From assembly GCF_000632715.1 (NCBI RefSeq), contig NZ_BAWO01000032.1, positions 1 through 61,814 of the forward strand: a stretch of DNA of 61,814 bases, read 5' to 3'. A program made the position numbers and the translations under genes. Below the pieces are notes generated by a model. The model saw only the letters and a list, made by a program, of their open reading frames with translations. It was not told the DNA's origin and made no database searches. Shown here piece after piece: positions 44,878-53,874 of the stretch; within the stretch, counting starts at the first letter, position 1, and each line of letters opens with the position of its first letter. Source of the DNA: Parageobacillus caldoxylosilyticus NBRC 107762 (GTDB taxonomy: Bacteria > Bacillota > Bacilli > Bacillales > Anoxybacillaceae).

Positions 44878-45065
44878 TGGACGACCCCGTTTAGAGGAAA
44901 TGGTTTTTCCTCTACGTTCTTTTAGTCCTTCTTCCCTATACTGTTGATAGTTCCTTACCCAAATACGTACCTTTTTAGAATTTTTTATCTCCATTCTCCT
45001 GGCCACTTTTCGCTACCCTAATTGTTCATTCAAATACATCGCGACTGCACGTAATCTAATTCAAA
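44878..45065 (-). mobile_element. Remnant of IS3-type transposase OrfA
   Basis: Minus-strand frame VAMYLNEQLG-stop-RKVARRMEI, KKVRIWVRNYQQYREEGL, KERRGKTISSKRGRPRM is the helix-turn-helix N-terminus of IS3/IS150-family OrfA. It contains a stop and no OrfB follows. Confidence 0.6.
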
Positions 45066-45205
45066 ACTATAGCTTATGTATTTTGCATCTGATTTATCCA
45101 AAAAAATCCCTCCTGTATAGCAGTGTGTCCTTTTTCTACACTGTCCACACAAGAGGGATAATATCAGCTCTCCCCTCTTTTTCTTATTTCGAAAGGAGTG
45201 ATACG

Positions 45206-45433
45206 ATGGCAACGACAACGGTAAAAAACAACCGATAAAGCCAACGGCTGTGGCTACACCAAAGCCAGCGCCATGACAGTGACAAGCACAGCAAAACCAA
45301 CCGCAACACCGATCAATCCGAATAAACAACCGACACCTACGTTCCGTCTGTTCATGGAACACCAACTATTAAGCCGATACCAATACCAATAATACCGATA
45401 GGTCAATCACCAAGAATCACACTAAAAAATAAG
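45206..45433 (+). pseudogene. Decayed Thr/Pro-rich small gene
   Basis: An ATG with a strong AAAGGAGTGATACG site begins MATTTVKN, but stops soon; the other frames read KPTAVATPKPAP, TVTSTAKPTATPINPNKQPTP and IKPIPIPIIPIG. The low-complexity Thr/Pro/Lys pattern is that of a spore-surface or linker-like protein broken by frameshifts. A terminator follows. Confidence 0.4.
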
Positions 45434-45443
45434 GTCCATGAAA

Positions 45444-45475
45444 AAACAGAGCCGTGATGAAAAACGACTCTGTTT
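45444..45475. terminator. Hairpin between relic gene and antiporter gene
   Basis: AAACAGAGCCG pairs with CGACTCTGTTT with one mismatch; it lies at the convergent junction. Confidence 0.65.
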
Positions 45476-45531
45476 GAAGCGTTCATTTTGGCAATAAACT
45501 ATGCGCCGTTATATCTTATATCTTGTCTCAG

Positions 45532-47367
45532 TTACTCCAGCAATTCCCGAAGTTCATTGACATACTCGCCCGAGCCAGTGACAATCAAGCGATCCTCCTT
45601 TTGCAGCTTTGTGTCCCCGTGCGGAACGATCGATTCATTTTCGCGGAAAATGCGGACGATAATGCAATCTCCCATAAACGGAAAGCGGCGGAGCGGGATT
45701 CCATCATATTCATTGTTATTCATCGTAATTTCATGCAATGTCGCATCCTTGTTTATAAACATCCGCGCCACTCGCGGCGATTCAATCGACGCCTTCAGCA
45801 TCGATGTCGACGACAGCAAGACGGACATGGTTTCGATGCCTTCCTCCTTTAGCCGTTCGACTTGTGTCGGTGTTTCCGCCAGCGCAAGCACCCGCTCGAC
45901 TCCCCGCTCTTTGGCCGCCAATGCGACGGCAGCGTTCACCTTTTCATTTCCCGTCCAAGCAACAACGATATCGGCAGCAAACGCTTTATGTTTCTCCAAT
46001 GTTGGCAGCGAATAGTCCTCGATATCCACAATCGGGAACACGTGATCGGAAAGCGGCAGCTCCATTTTTTCTTGCTGGATATGATACAGCGTCGCTTCAT
46101 AGCGTTGTTCGTCTAATTCCTTTGCCGCCGATAACGTAAATTGGTTCGTGCCAATAAACGAAATGGCAATCTTTTTGTCTTCCTCTTTCGGCTTCACAAA
46201 TAATTTTTTAAATAAAATCGGTGAAATGATGCTGGAGATGACCGCCACCAAAATAAGCGCGCCCTTCATATTTTCATCAATGACGCCGATGCGTTCGGCA
46301 ATCGTAGCCGCTGCAATAACGAGTGACAAAGTCGAAACAAGCAAAAACGCCGCGGCGAGCGTTGTTTTTGTGTCATACCAGATTTTTAATAGGGAGACAG
46401 GAATAATTTTCGAAATCGCCAGCGCAGCCACCAACAGCGGAATCATCATTAAAATCTTCGGTTCAGTGACCAGCGCCCGCAAATCTAAATCGACTCCAAC
46501 CATGACAAAAAAGATCGGGATGAAAAATCCGTAGCCAAAGGAATCTAATTGATGCATCAATTCTTTATTCGGCGACAGCAAAGAAACGAGCACCCCTGCT
46601 AAAAACGCCCCTAAAATATTTTCGGCACCAAATGTCTCCGATAGGGCGACCAAGACGATAATCAGCGTAAATACAGCACGCGTGCCGATCTGTACTGTTC
46701 CTTTTGCCATTGTTTCCACAAAGGAACGTTTTTTAAAATATTTACCAACAAAATAAAAGACGACACCTGCGGCAAACAAGCCAAGAAGTAGCCAAACGCT
46801 TTTATGTCCTGATTCATAGATCGAAACGAAAACCGCCAGTAAAATCATTGTCGCCAAATCGGCAATAACCGCAACAAGCAAAATCGTCTGCCCGATCGTC
46901 GTTTTCATGAGATTGGTGTCTTTTAACGTAGGAACGACGACACCAAGCGAAATAGTAGAAATGATTAATGTCATTAAAAACGCATTATCAATATAACCTG
47001 CTAATACAAATAAATAGGAAAGCCCGTAAGACAACACGAAAATGGCCAAAAAGATAATCGAAGCGACGACAAATTGATTCGGTTCCTTTTGTTTCTTGTT
47101 TGCTTTCGGTTTATTCGCAAACGCGGAAAAATCAATTTCTAATCCACTTAAAAACATTAAAAACAAAAAGCCTAATGTCGATAACGTTTCAATCCACATG
47201 TCCGGTTTGACAAGGTTAAATCCGGTCTTCCCGATCATAATGCCGGCGATAATTTCCGCCACGACAACAGGAATGACCTGCAGGCGCAAACGATTCAATA
47301 ATATGGGCGTCAAAAAAGCAACGACAACGACAATCAACAACGAAGTAATCGATGACTGTTCCGCCAT
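45532..47367 (-). CDS. Monovalent cation:proton antiporter, CPA2/KefB type with TrkA domains
   Basis: A 611-residue transporter. About 12-13 membrane helices (residues 1-385) include the CPA2 region GAFLAGVLVSLLSPNKELM; then a TrkA-N/RCK domain (about 395-510, IAISFIGTNQFTLSAAKELD) and a TrkA-C domain (about 530-611, ending LIVTGSGEYVNELRELLE). Such proteins exchange K+ or Na+ for H+ under control of nucleotide ligands at the RCK domain. AAAGGAG precedes the ATG. Single gene. Confidence 0.9.
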   Translation of the reverse strand: MAEQSSITSLLIVVVVAFLTPILLNRLRLQVIPVVVAEIIAGIMIGKTGFNLVKPDMWIETLSTLGFLFLMFLSGLEIDFSAFANKPKANKKQKEPNQFVVASIIFLAIFVLSYGLSYLFVLAGYIDNAFLMTLIISTISLGVVVPTLKDTNLMKTTIGQTILLVAVIADLATMILLAVFVSIYESGHKSVWLLLGLFAAGVVFYFVGKYFKKRSFVETMAKGTVQIGTRAVFTLIIVLVALSETFGAENILGAFLAGVLVSLLSPNKELMHQLDSFGYGFFIPIFFVMVGVDLDLRALVTEPKILMMIPLLVAALAISKIIPVSLLKIWYDTKTTLAAAFLLVSTLSLVIAAATIAERIGVIDENMKGALILVAVISSIISPILFKKLFVKPKEEDKKIAISFIGTNQFTLSAAKELDEQRYEATLYHIQQEKMELPLSDHVFPIVDIEDYSLPTLEKHKAFAADIVVAWTGNEKVNAAVALAAKERGVERVLALAETPTQVERLKEEGIETMSVLLSSTSMLKASIESPRVARMFINKDATLHEITMNNNEYDGIPLRRFPFMGDCIIVRIFRENESIVPHGDTKLQKEDRLIVTGSGEYVNELRELLE

Positions 47368-47480
47368 ACCATTCTCCTTTCCAAACGTTTTCTAGACTTT
47401 AGATATTATCCCATAGAAACAAATTTGGCAACAAAACAGTTTCAAAAATAATGGATCGCTCACTAAATTGAGCTCTCGAA

Positions 47481-47959
47481 TCACGGTATGATTAGACCGC
47501 CGCTGTAGCGCAACTCATACACTTTTTCTCCCGCGATGAAAATGCGCTCTTCCCCACAAAAGCGTTCCATGTGCCTTCATAATCATTTTGATATGTATAC
47601 GAGCCATCTCGCCATTGACGCGGGCCGCGATATGGCGCTTGCACATCAACTAATCGGAGCACCTTACGTAAAAACGCATAAACAGAAGCTACTTGTGCCC
47701 GTGGCAAGCTGGGAGTAACGATACCTCCTGAATATACCATCGACCATACTGGCCTCTCTTTTTCTTCCACTACTTCTTGTCCGGCGAAAAAAACGGAGCA
47801 AAAATAAATATCGCGGTACAAATAGTCATCCTTCTGATATTCCAGCTGCTTTGCCTCGTTCCATAAAGGACGGACCGACGCATCATTCGTCTCGGAAGCG
47901 TATGTCTGTTTTTTTGCTTCCACTAGAAAATCAATAAAATTTGCCGTATCTCTTTCCAT
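47481..47959 (-). pseudogene. DUF5680-family protein with one-base frameshift near the C-terminus
   Basis: The main frame from 47959 reads ANFIDFLVEAKKQTYASE, YLYRDIYFCSVFFAGQEVV, VWSMVYSGGI and DGSYTYQNDYEGTWNAFVG, then shifts. As read, it ends SSREKKCMSCATAAV at 47492, but inserting one G in a G-run (C-run 47552-47555 on plus) restores IFIAGEKVYELRYSGGLI, the expected family ending, stopping at 47481. Possibly a sequencing error rather than a dead gene. The start follows AAGGAGAGGG. Confidence 0.7.
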
Positions 47960-48037
47960 CGATGTTTCCCTCTCCTTCCTCCAACGAGCTAATATATTGT
48001 TGATTATATCGAATTGCGCCCAATTCATTCATCAATA

Positions 48038-48070
48038 AAACAGAGCCGTCATAAAAGCGGCTCTGTATCA
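48038..48070 (-). terminator. Terminator of the acyl-CoA operon
   Basis: ACAGAGCCG (48040-48048) and CGGCTCTGT (48058-48066) form a perfect stem; the minus strand continues into TTTTATTG. Confidence 0.85.
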
Positions 48071-48084
48071 TTTCATTATGTCCA

Positions 48085-49758
48085 TTATGAAGGAGATAGC
48101 TGTTTCTGTTCATGAATAACCGTTTCAAAATAGCGAACAGAAAGCATCTGTTCATCCAGCAAATGACGGTTCCAAATGTGCTGCAAAAAGAGCTGGGCAA
48201 TCAAGCGATTCCGTTCATTTTCTTGCGCGCGCTTGAGGGCGACAACGCTTAAATAAATGTCGCAAAGGCGGTTGGCGATTTTTTTCGCGTGGCATGTTTG
48301 CACCTCTTCCGGTTGGCCGTCAAGCTGTTTCAATGCTTCCGCAAGTTCGTGCAATCCTTGCTTCACCGGGGTGGCGAGCCGCTCTACATCGGCGGAAAGC
48401 GTAGAGAGCGCCTTCGTCATTTTGGCAATAAACTGCTCATGAACGCGATATTTGCGCATTAACCGTAATACTTCCAGTCCTAAAATGTTGGCCGTCCCTT
48501 CCCATACCGTCAGCACTTGCGCGTCGCGAAGCAAGCGCGGTGTCACAAAATCTTCGATATAGCCGTTGCCGCCGTGCATTTCGATCGCTTCATGGGCAAA
48601 GGCAATCGCTTCTTCAGCGGTGCGCATCTTGAGCAAGGCGATGAGAAGACGGTTCCACGCTTTTTCGTCCTCCGTCGCTTCATCCGGCGCAGTCATGACG
48701 TGGTCGAACACGGAAATCATTTGAAAGCAGGCGCTCGTTTGTACTTCTTGCCTTGCCGTCAAATTGGCGAGCGTTTCCCTTACCATCGGATAGTCAGTCA
48801 GCTTGCGGCCAAAAGCGGTGCGGTTAGCGGCATACTGCTTCGCTTCCTCTAACGCCCGCTTCATAATGCCGATCGACCCGACCGCATTGCAGACGCGCGA
48901 CAAGTTTAACGCTTCCATCATATAATAGAAGCCTTTTTTCGGATCGCCGATGACATACGCTTTCGCTCCGTCAAAGACAACCTCTGCGGATGGAACGGCG
49001 CGCACTCCGAGCTTATCTTTCAAGCGGCGGATTTGAATGCCGTTTAGCGTGCCGTTTTCGTTGCGCCATGGGACAAGAAATAAGCTTAGCCCTTTTGTTC
49101 CCGGCTCGCTCCCGTCGATGCGCGCCAAAACGGTGGCGACACCGCAGCGGCCGGCGTTGCTGGCAAAATATTTTTCTCCATACAACTTGTAATGATCGCC
49201 GCACGGAACGGCGCGCACCGCATTGGCGCCAACGTCAGAGCCGCCCTGGCGCTCCGTTAAAAACGTGGCACCTTCATAAAGCTCGACTTCCCCAGTAGAA
49301 ATGACATGCGGCAAATATTTCTTCTTCAATTCCTCATCGGCAAAATGCTCTAGCAAATAGGCGGTGGCCATTGTCAGCGTCACCGGGCAGTAAAAACCTG
49401 TCTCCACCTGCGACAACAGGTAGCCTTGCGCGTACGAATAAATGTAATTCCCTTTCCGTCCCAGCTCCGGAATCGGCTTATGGACATAGCCGACGATTCC
49501 CGTTTCATACGTTTGTTTCGCGGTCTGCTCGTAGCCTTCATTGACCCATACTTCGGAAATATCATTGCCAAAGCGATCGTATTTGATCAGGCGTGGCTGT
49601 CCTTCACGGTCGGTGTGCACAGCGCGGCGGTCAATATCGGTCATGCAAAGCTGATAGAATTGTTCCAGCTTTTCTTCGGCATAGGCATACAACTCGTCAT
49701 CTAAATACTTTTTCAAGTTGGCGAGTAAATTCGGATCAACGTCGCGCAGCCGTCTCAT
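48085..49758 (-). CDS. Acyl-CoA dehydrogenase (large, AidB-like)
   Basis: A 557-residue FAD enzyme. ATFLTERQGGSDVGANAVRA (FAD/substrate loop), YGEKYFASNAGRCGVATVLAR, EEAIAFAHEAIEMHGGNGYIE and VLTVWEGTANILGLEV are hallmarks; the long N-terminal helical part and C-terminal tail resemble AidB and other large ACADs. The DNA-binding role of AidB is not implied. It overlaps the acyl-CoA ligase gene by 23 bases, so a shared fatty-acid pathway is likely: ligase activates, dehydrogenase oxidises. Confidence 0.92.
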   Translation of the reverse strand: MRRLRDVDPNLLANLKKYLDDELYAYAEEKLEQFYQLCMTDIDRRAVHTDREGQPRLIKYDRFGNDISEVWVNEGYEQTAKQTYETGIVGYVHKPIPELGRKGNYIYSYAQGYLLSQVETGFYCPVTLTMATAYLLEHFADEELKKKYLPHVISTGEVELYEGATFLTERQGGSDVGANAVRAVPCGDHYKLYGEKYFASNAGRCGVATVLARIDGSEPGTKGLSLFLVPWRNENGTLNGIQIRRLKDKLGVRAVPSAEVVFDGAKAYVIGDPKKGFYYMMEALNLSRVCNAVGSIGIMKRALEEAKQYAANRTAFGRKLTDYPMVRETLANLTARQEVQTSACFQMISVFDHVMTAPDEATEDEKAWNRLLIALLKMRTAEEAIAFAHEAIEMHGGNGYIEDFVTPRLLRDAQVLTVWEGTANILGLEVLRLMRKYRVHEQFIAKMTKALSTLSADVERLATPVKQGLHELAEALKQLDGQPEEVQTCHAKKIANRLCDIYLSVVALKRAQENERNRLIAQLFLQHIWNRHLLDEQMLSVRYFETVIHEQKQLSPS

Positions 49759-51265
49759 CGTGCTTCCCCCTCAACACTTGTTTTAACACCTTTCCTGTCG
49801 CGTTGCGCGGCAGTTCCTCGATTTGCTCATATAATCGCGGAATTTTATAGTCCGCGATCTTTTCTTTTAGAAAACGTTTACAATCTTCCACAAGATTTTC
49901 CAACGGTTTGGCGGCAACGACAAACGCTTTTGCCGTTTCTCCCCATTCCGGATGCGGAACGCCGACGATCGCGACATCGATAATATCTGGATGTGTGCGC
50001 AGCACATCTTCCACTTCTTTCGGATAAATGTTGACGCCGCCGGAAATAATGATATCTTTTTTACGATCGACCACCCAAATATAGCCGTCTTCATCGCGGC
50101 GGGCCAAATCGCCGGTATAGACCCAGCCGTCTTTGATCGTTTCTTTCGTCTTTTCTTCATCTTTATAGTAGCCTTTCATCACGCTTTCCCCGCGCAGGAC
50201 AATTTCGCCGATTTCCCCTGGCCGCACTTCCTTCCCTTGGTCATCGACAATTTTCACCTCGCAATGAAGGGCAGCGTATTTGCCGACGCTGCCGGCTTTT
50301 GTGGCGTGCTCTTCCGGCGACAAGTACGTTCCGTTCGGACCCGCTTCTGTGAGACCGTACAAACACATGAGGCGGTCGGTGCGGAATTGACTGGCAACAA
50401 ACAACACCTCATCACGTGACAATGGCGCGCCGCCGTACGTCCAATAGCGGATGGAAGAAAGATTATAGTCATGCAGGCGCGGATGCTTTGCGGTCAGTAA
50501 ATAAGCAACAGGCGCGCCAAAAAAGTGGGTGATTTCGTGCTGTTCGACGAGCTGGAGCAACGCTTCTGGAGAAAACGCTGGTGCTAGTACATGGGTGGCG
50601 CCGACATAGGTACCGCCGACAAAAAACAAATGCAGCGGTGCGGAATGGCTGAGAGGCATCATATGCAAAATGCGGCTGTGGCGGTCCATTTTCGTCTCGA
50701 TGACCATCATCGTCGCGACGGCAAAAATGTTGCGGTAAGTAAACAATACTCCCTTCGGCTTCCCTGTTGTTCCCGATGTGTACAAAATCGTTGCTTCATC
50801 CTCTTCGTTCAGCGGGCAAACAATCGGATCCGGCGCCCCTGCCGCTATCAAGTCAGCCATGGATGCCCATCCATCGGCTGCTTCTCCTGTTTTGATCCAA
50901 ATGACATTCCCTTGTCCTACCAGCGGGGCAAGCTGCCCGCAAATCCATTCATGGGCGATCACCGCTTTGGCTTCACTATGATGAAGAATATATTGTACTT
51001 CGGAAGCAGTGAGGCGCGCGTTGACTGGAACGACAATGGCGCCAAGGCGAAGCACGGCAAAATACGCAAACGCAAATTCTTTCGTATTCGGCATATACAA
51101 AATGACTTTATCGCCTTGGCAAATGCCAAGCCGGGAAAGCGACGAAGCCAAGCGGTTGACCGTCCGGTCGACCTCTACGTACGAAAGCTCTATGTCCCCA
51201 TCAATGATCGCAGTCTTATCCGGAAATTTTCTCGCATTGCGGGCGAGCAGCTCTGAAATGTTCAT
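49736..51265 (-). CDS. Acyl-CoA synthetase (AMP-forming)
   Basis: A 509-residue ANL ligase with ILYTSGTTGKPKGVLF, LYGLTEAGPNGTYLS, GEIVLRGESVMKGYYKDEE, VYTGDLARRDEDGYI, VDRKKDIIISGGVNIYP and the C-terminal lysine in RNATGKVLKQVLR. Middle gene of a MerR-ligase-dehydrogenase operon; its start overlaps the MerR stop by four bases. Substrate length unknown. Confidence 0.93.
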   Translation of the reverse strand: MNISELLARNARKFPDKTAIIDGDIELSYVEVDRTVNRLASSLSRLGICQGDKVILYMPNTKEFAFAYFAVLRLGAIVVPVNARLTASEVQYILHHSEAKAVIAHEWICGQLAPLVGQGNVIWIKTGEAADGWASMADLIAAGAPDPIVCPLNEEDEATILYTSGTTGKPKGVLFTYRNIFAVATMMVIETKMDRHSRILHMMPLSHSAPLHLFFVGGTYVGATHVLAPAFSPEALLQLVEQHEITHFFGAPVAYLLTAKHPRLHDYNLSSIRYWTYGGAPLSRDEVLFVASQFRTDRLMCLYGLTEAGPNGTYLSPEEHATKAGSVGKYAALHCEVKIVDDQGKEVRPGEIGEIVLRGESVMKGYYKDEEKTKETIKDGWVYTGDLARRDEDGYIWVVDRKKDIIISGGVNIYPKEVEDVLRTHPDIIDVAIVGVPHPEWGETAKAFVVAAKPLENLVEDCKRFLKEKIADYKIPRLYEQIEELPRNATGKVLKQVLRGKHDETAARR

Positions 51266-51639
51266 CCATCCGATCCCTCCAATTCGCGCAATCGCTTTTC
51301 CAAATCCACTAGCATCGCTTCCATCTCTTCTTTCAGCTGCATAAGATCGTCGATCCGCTCATTCACCTCCTTTATTTTCTGCCTTCCATATTCAATCGTT
51401 TTTTCCAGCTGTTTCCGTCCGGTGCGGTCTTGATCAAAAAGCGAAATCATTTCATGGATTTCCTCAAGCGAAAAGCCAAAGCGCTTGCCTCGCAAAATCA
51501 GCTTTAATTTCGCGCGCTCCTTTTTTGTGTACAGACGCTGCCCCGATTCCGTGCGAATCGGCGCAATCAGACCGCGCTCTTCATAATAGCGGATCGTCCG
51601 TGTGCTGATATCAAATTCCTGTGCCAGCTGGGAAATCGT
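51262..51639 (-). pseudogene. MerR-family regulator, 5' end cut off by an IS element
   Basis: The frame encodes TISQLAQEFDISTRTIRYYE, ERGLIAPIRTESGQRLYTKK, LRGKRFGFSLEEIHEMI and a coiled-coil C-terminus, a full MerR DNA-binding and dimerisation protein, but no ATG, GTG or TTG is available before the IS boundary. The missing 5' end is at 53795-53806 on the far side of the IS: ATGGTAAATTAC joined to ACGATTTCC gives MVNYTISQLA. It probably controlled the ligase and dehydrogenase genes. Confidence 0.85.
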
Positions 51640-51800
51640 GAACTGAACCTCTGCACGACTAAAGTCGGCAGGTTCTTGTGTACCAAAGAGCTTCGTCTAT
51701 ACCTTCGTATAGACACTCACTCTTGTTCCACAAGACTTTCATGGACAAGCACAACATGTGTTTCGCGTCCTGTCGGTTCGGTTCAAAACCGTTGGTTCGT

Positions 51801-53265
51801 TTAGATTCCCATACTGCTCAATAAGCGAGTATGGCTTTTTCTTAAACGTGTGATTTCTTGGTCATGAAAGTATTTAAATGCTTCCCAATGTTTGAAACAT
51901 TGTTCACGGTCAATTTCTTTTAAATTGTCCCTGACATTCATGATTAAAAATGCGCTATATAAATCACGTTGAATACGGTCCTCACCGATGATCGTCCAGC
52001 GATCACTCAAATTCTTTTTCTTGTATTCATTCGAGAGGTGGTTGTATTGGCTTGCTTTGACCGCAACGGTATCCACTTTTTTCAGACTCTTTCCTGCATC
52101 GTTCAATTTTTGTTCGAGTATGATCAAAAACAAACTGGGTGCTTTGTTGGCAATCGACTTTCCAAATCGTTTCTTTCGGTTATACCTTCCTGTTTTCTCA
52201 TTCATCGTCGTTTCTTTGGCTCTGGCTTGCAACGTTTTATAATTCATTCTTTCCACTTTAACATCATTGCCTAACGATAATATCCAATTGGCCAACTTAT
52301 GATGATCTTGCTTGCGTTTTTCCGCTAACTTCCTTTGCAGTTCCGCTAATTGATTTTTTGTTTTGATAATAATTTTTGCTCCACACCCTCTTTTCTTTGT
52401 TTCCTCGCTGGATGGTTCCATCTTCGTTGTACTTATGTGGATTATTTGCTCTCCGTTGTCGGTCTAGTTTTCGCTGCAACCGCCTTTTTTCCCGGTGGAT
52501 GTCCTCCACACTTGGAGCGAGTTCCAACAATTTTATTTCGTTCGGAGCGCAAATGGCGATCGTTTGCGTGCCAATGTCGATGCCGACCACCCCTTCACTA
52601 AGGGGATGCTTGGCTTCTCCGGTTTGCTGATTGATTTTTTGCGGCGGAACCCCTTCCAAAATGAGTTGGGCGTAATACTTTACTTTTCCCCGAATCCGTT
52701 TGCGAACGATGCGGCAATACTTGATTCGGTCCTGCAAGGCGAGATGGGCATACACATCATTTGGTTTGACGATGGCAGGAATTATCAGTCCATTCCAATA
52801 GAGCACATGGTTTTTGAAACGAATCCCTGCGGAATTCGATTTTCCCTCTAACGAATCCATTTCGCCGAACCGTTTAAAATACACTCGTTTGGCATCACCA
52901 AACAAGAGCTCTTTCATTGCATTCCACGCTCTGGTGGCGATCTTTTGCGCTGTATGCGAGTCGATGTGTTTACGGAAGTGGTCCTGCATTGGCTGAACGA
53001 AAGCGTGCATCGCATATTCGGAGAGTCCGTACTCGGCTCGAAGGTCGGCAAGTTGACGATTTCTTTTTTTTGAGGGTTTCTGTTGAGCAAGGTCTTGATA
53101 GCGGGAATCATGTTGGAGCTTTTTGTACCGCTTCAAACATTCCTCTAAACAGGCGTTATACAAACTGCGTCCGATTTCAAACCGCTTTTCGAGAATATGT
53201 TCTTGCCATGTTTCTGTCTGGAGCCGCAACGTCAATACATAGCTTGGTGTTTTCGCTCCCGTCAA
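51801..53265 (-). pseudogene. tnpB: TnpB (RNA-guided nuclease family) with one frameshift
   Basis: The N-terminal part (53265-52297) has VGIDIGTQTIAI with the first RuvC Asp; the C-terminal part, in another frame from about 52420 to 51801, has NDVKVERMNYKTLQA with the RuvC Glu and EDRIQRDLYSAFLIMN with the last Asp. Joined they give about 490 residues. The shift falls near 52380 (KEKRVWSKN versus KKRGCGAK). The usual CxxC zinc finger before the last RuvC motif is not visible. The protein is dead unless the frameshift is bypassed. Confidence 0.85.
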
Positions 53266-53280
53266 TGCAACCCACCTCCT

Positions 53281-53657
53281 TTACACATGCTTTTGATTTT
53301 CCATGTATTTCATAACGGTTTCTTCTGAAATGCATCCAACTGTACAACAAAATAGCTGCGAGTCTAAAGGGAAGGCAGTCTGCTTTTCCATGACGGATAT
53401 TTTTCATGCAACATACGACTGCTTCTACCTTTCAATTTCTGGATTAGCGTATGAATATGAATTCTTGGGTCAAAGGAAATAAACAGATGAACATGGTCAA
53501 TCAACACCTTTCCTTTCGCCACTTGATAAAAAATTTCTCTCCAATCTTTTTCCATCTCACCGACTCACACTTTTCGTCTGTATTTTGGAAAGAAAATCAT
53601 ATGATATGGATGAAGATAAACCATTCCTTCTTTATGTATATATTGATCATTAGACAT
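53281..53657 (-). pseudogene. tnpA: TnpA Y1 transposase, multiply broken
   Basis: Segments of the IS200 transposase survive: MSNDQYIHKEGMVYLHPYHM, IFFPKYRRKV then TGA, REIFYQVAKGKVLIDHVHLF with the HUH motif HVH, LKGRSSRMLHEKYPSW, SRLPSL then TAG, and in a shifted frame TVGCISEETVMKYMENQKHV. At least two stops and one frameshift, so it cannot act. Confidence 0.85.
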
Positions 53658-53665
53658 TAAATACC

Positions 53666-53701
53666 CCTATCTAATATCATGATAACCAAACATTAGATAG
53701 G
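53666..53701. repeat. Inverted repeat upstream of tnpA
   Basis: CCTATCTAAT (53666-53675) and ATTAGATAGG (53692-53701) are perfect 10-bp inverted repeats with a 16-base spacer, next to the tnpA start. Possibly an element regulatory site. Confidence 0.6.
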
Positions 53702-53743
53702 TTACAATTATAATAAAGAATATTCTAATAATTTTATCATTCA

Positions 53744-53784
53744 GCCACTTCATCCCGATGACTAACGTCACGGGCTTTCGTGGC
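53744..53784. repeat. Left-end hairpin of the IS200/IS605 element
   Basis: GCCAC and GTGGC close an imperfect hairpin with inner arms CCCGATGAC and GTCACGGG around TAAC, 10 bases inside the proposed left end at 53794. Confidence 0.75.
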
Positions 53785-53794
53785 AGTTATTCTT

Positions 53795-53806
53795 GTAATT
53801 TACCAT
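53795..53806 (-). other. Separated first codons of the MerR gene plus TTAC target
   Basis: On the minus strand ATGGTAAATTAC lies directly before the IS left end and ends in TTAC, a known target of the IS608 branch. Joined to the MerR frame beyond the element it gives a start codon in frame. An alternative start is a GTG further upstream (53819-53821) if the right end lies at 51645. Confidence 0.7.
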
Positions 53807-53874
53807 ATTTTAAATGGTGCACAAGTCCCATATCCCCCTTATAATGATAGCGTTATCACAAAGGGGGGGTGCTC

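Larger units (their letters stand above)
51640..53794 (-). mobile_element. Decayed IS200/IS605-family element (tnpA + tnpB)
   Basis: The element reads on the minus strand from 53794 (just after the target TTAC) to about 51640. Hairpins at both ends (53744-53784; CGACTTTAGTCG near 51655-51666 and GTCTATAC/GTATAGAC near 51694-51713) fit the subterminal structures of this family. No target duplication is expected or seen. It carries a dead tnpA and a frameshifted tnpB and splits the MerR gene. The right boundary is uncertain by 3-6 bases. Confidence 0.8.

Noticed and set aside
45206-45433. Possible tandem repeat or CRISPR-like array
   Set aside because: The similarity comes from Thr/Pro/Lys codon repetition, not regular repeat-spacer structure.
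48085-49758. DNA-repair role for the AidB-like dehydrogenase
   Set aside because: Only the overall size and domain plan resemble AidB; the operon with an acyl-CoA ligase favours lipid metabolism.
51262-51495. A 77-residue gene starting at an internal ATG
   Set aside because: It is only the C-terminal part of the MerR protein; upstream in-frame sequence encodes the DNA-binding domain.
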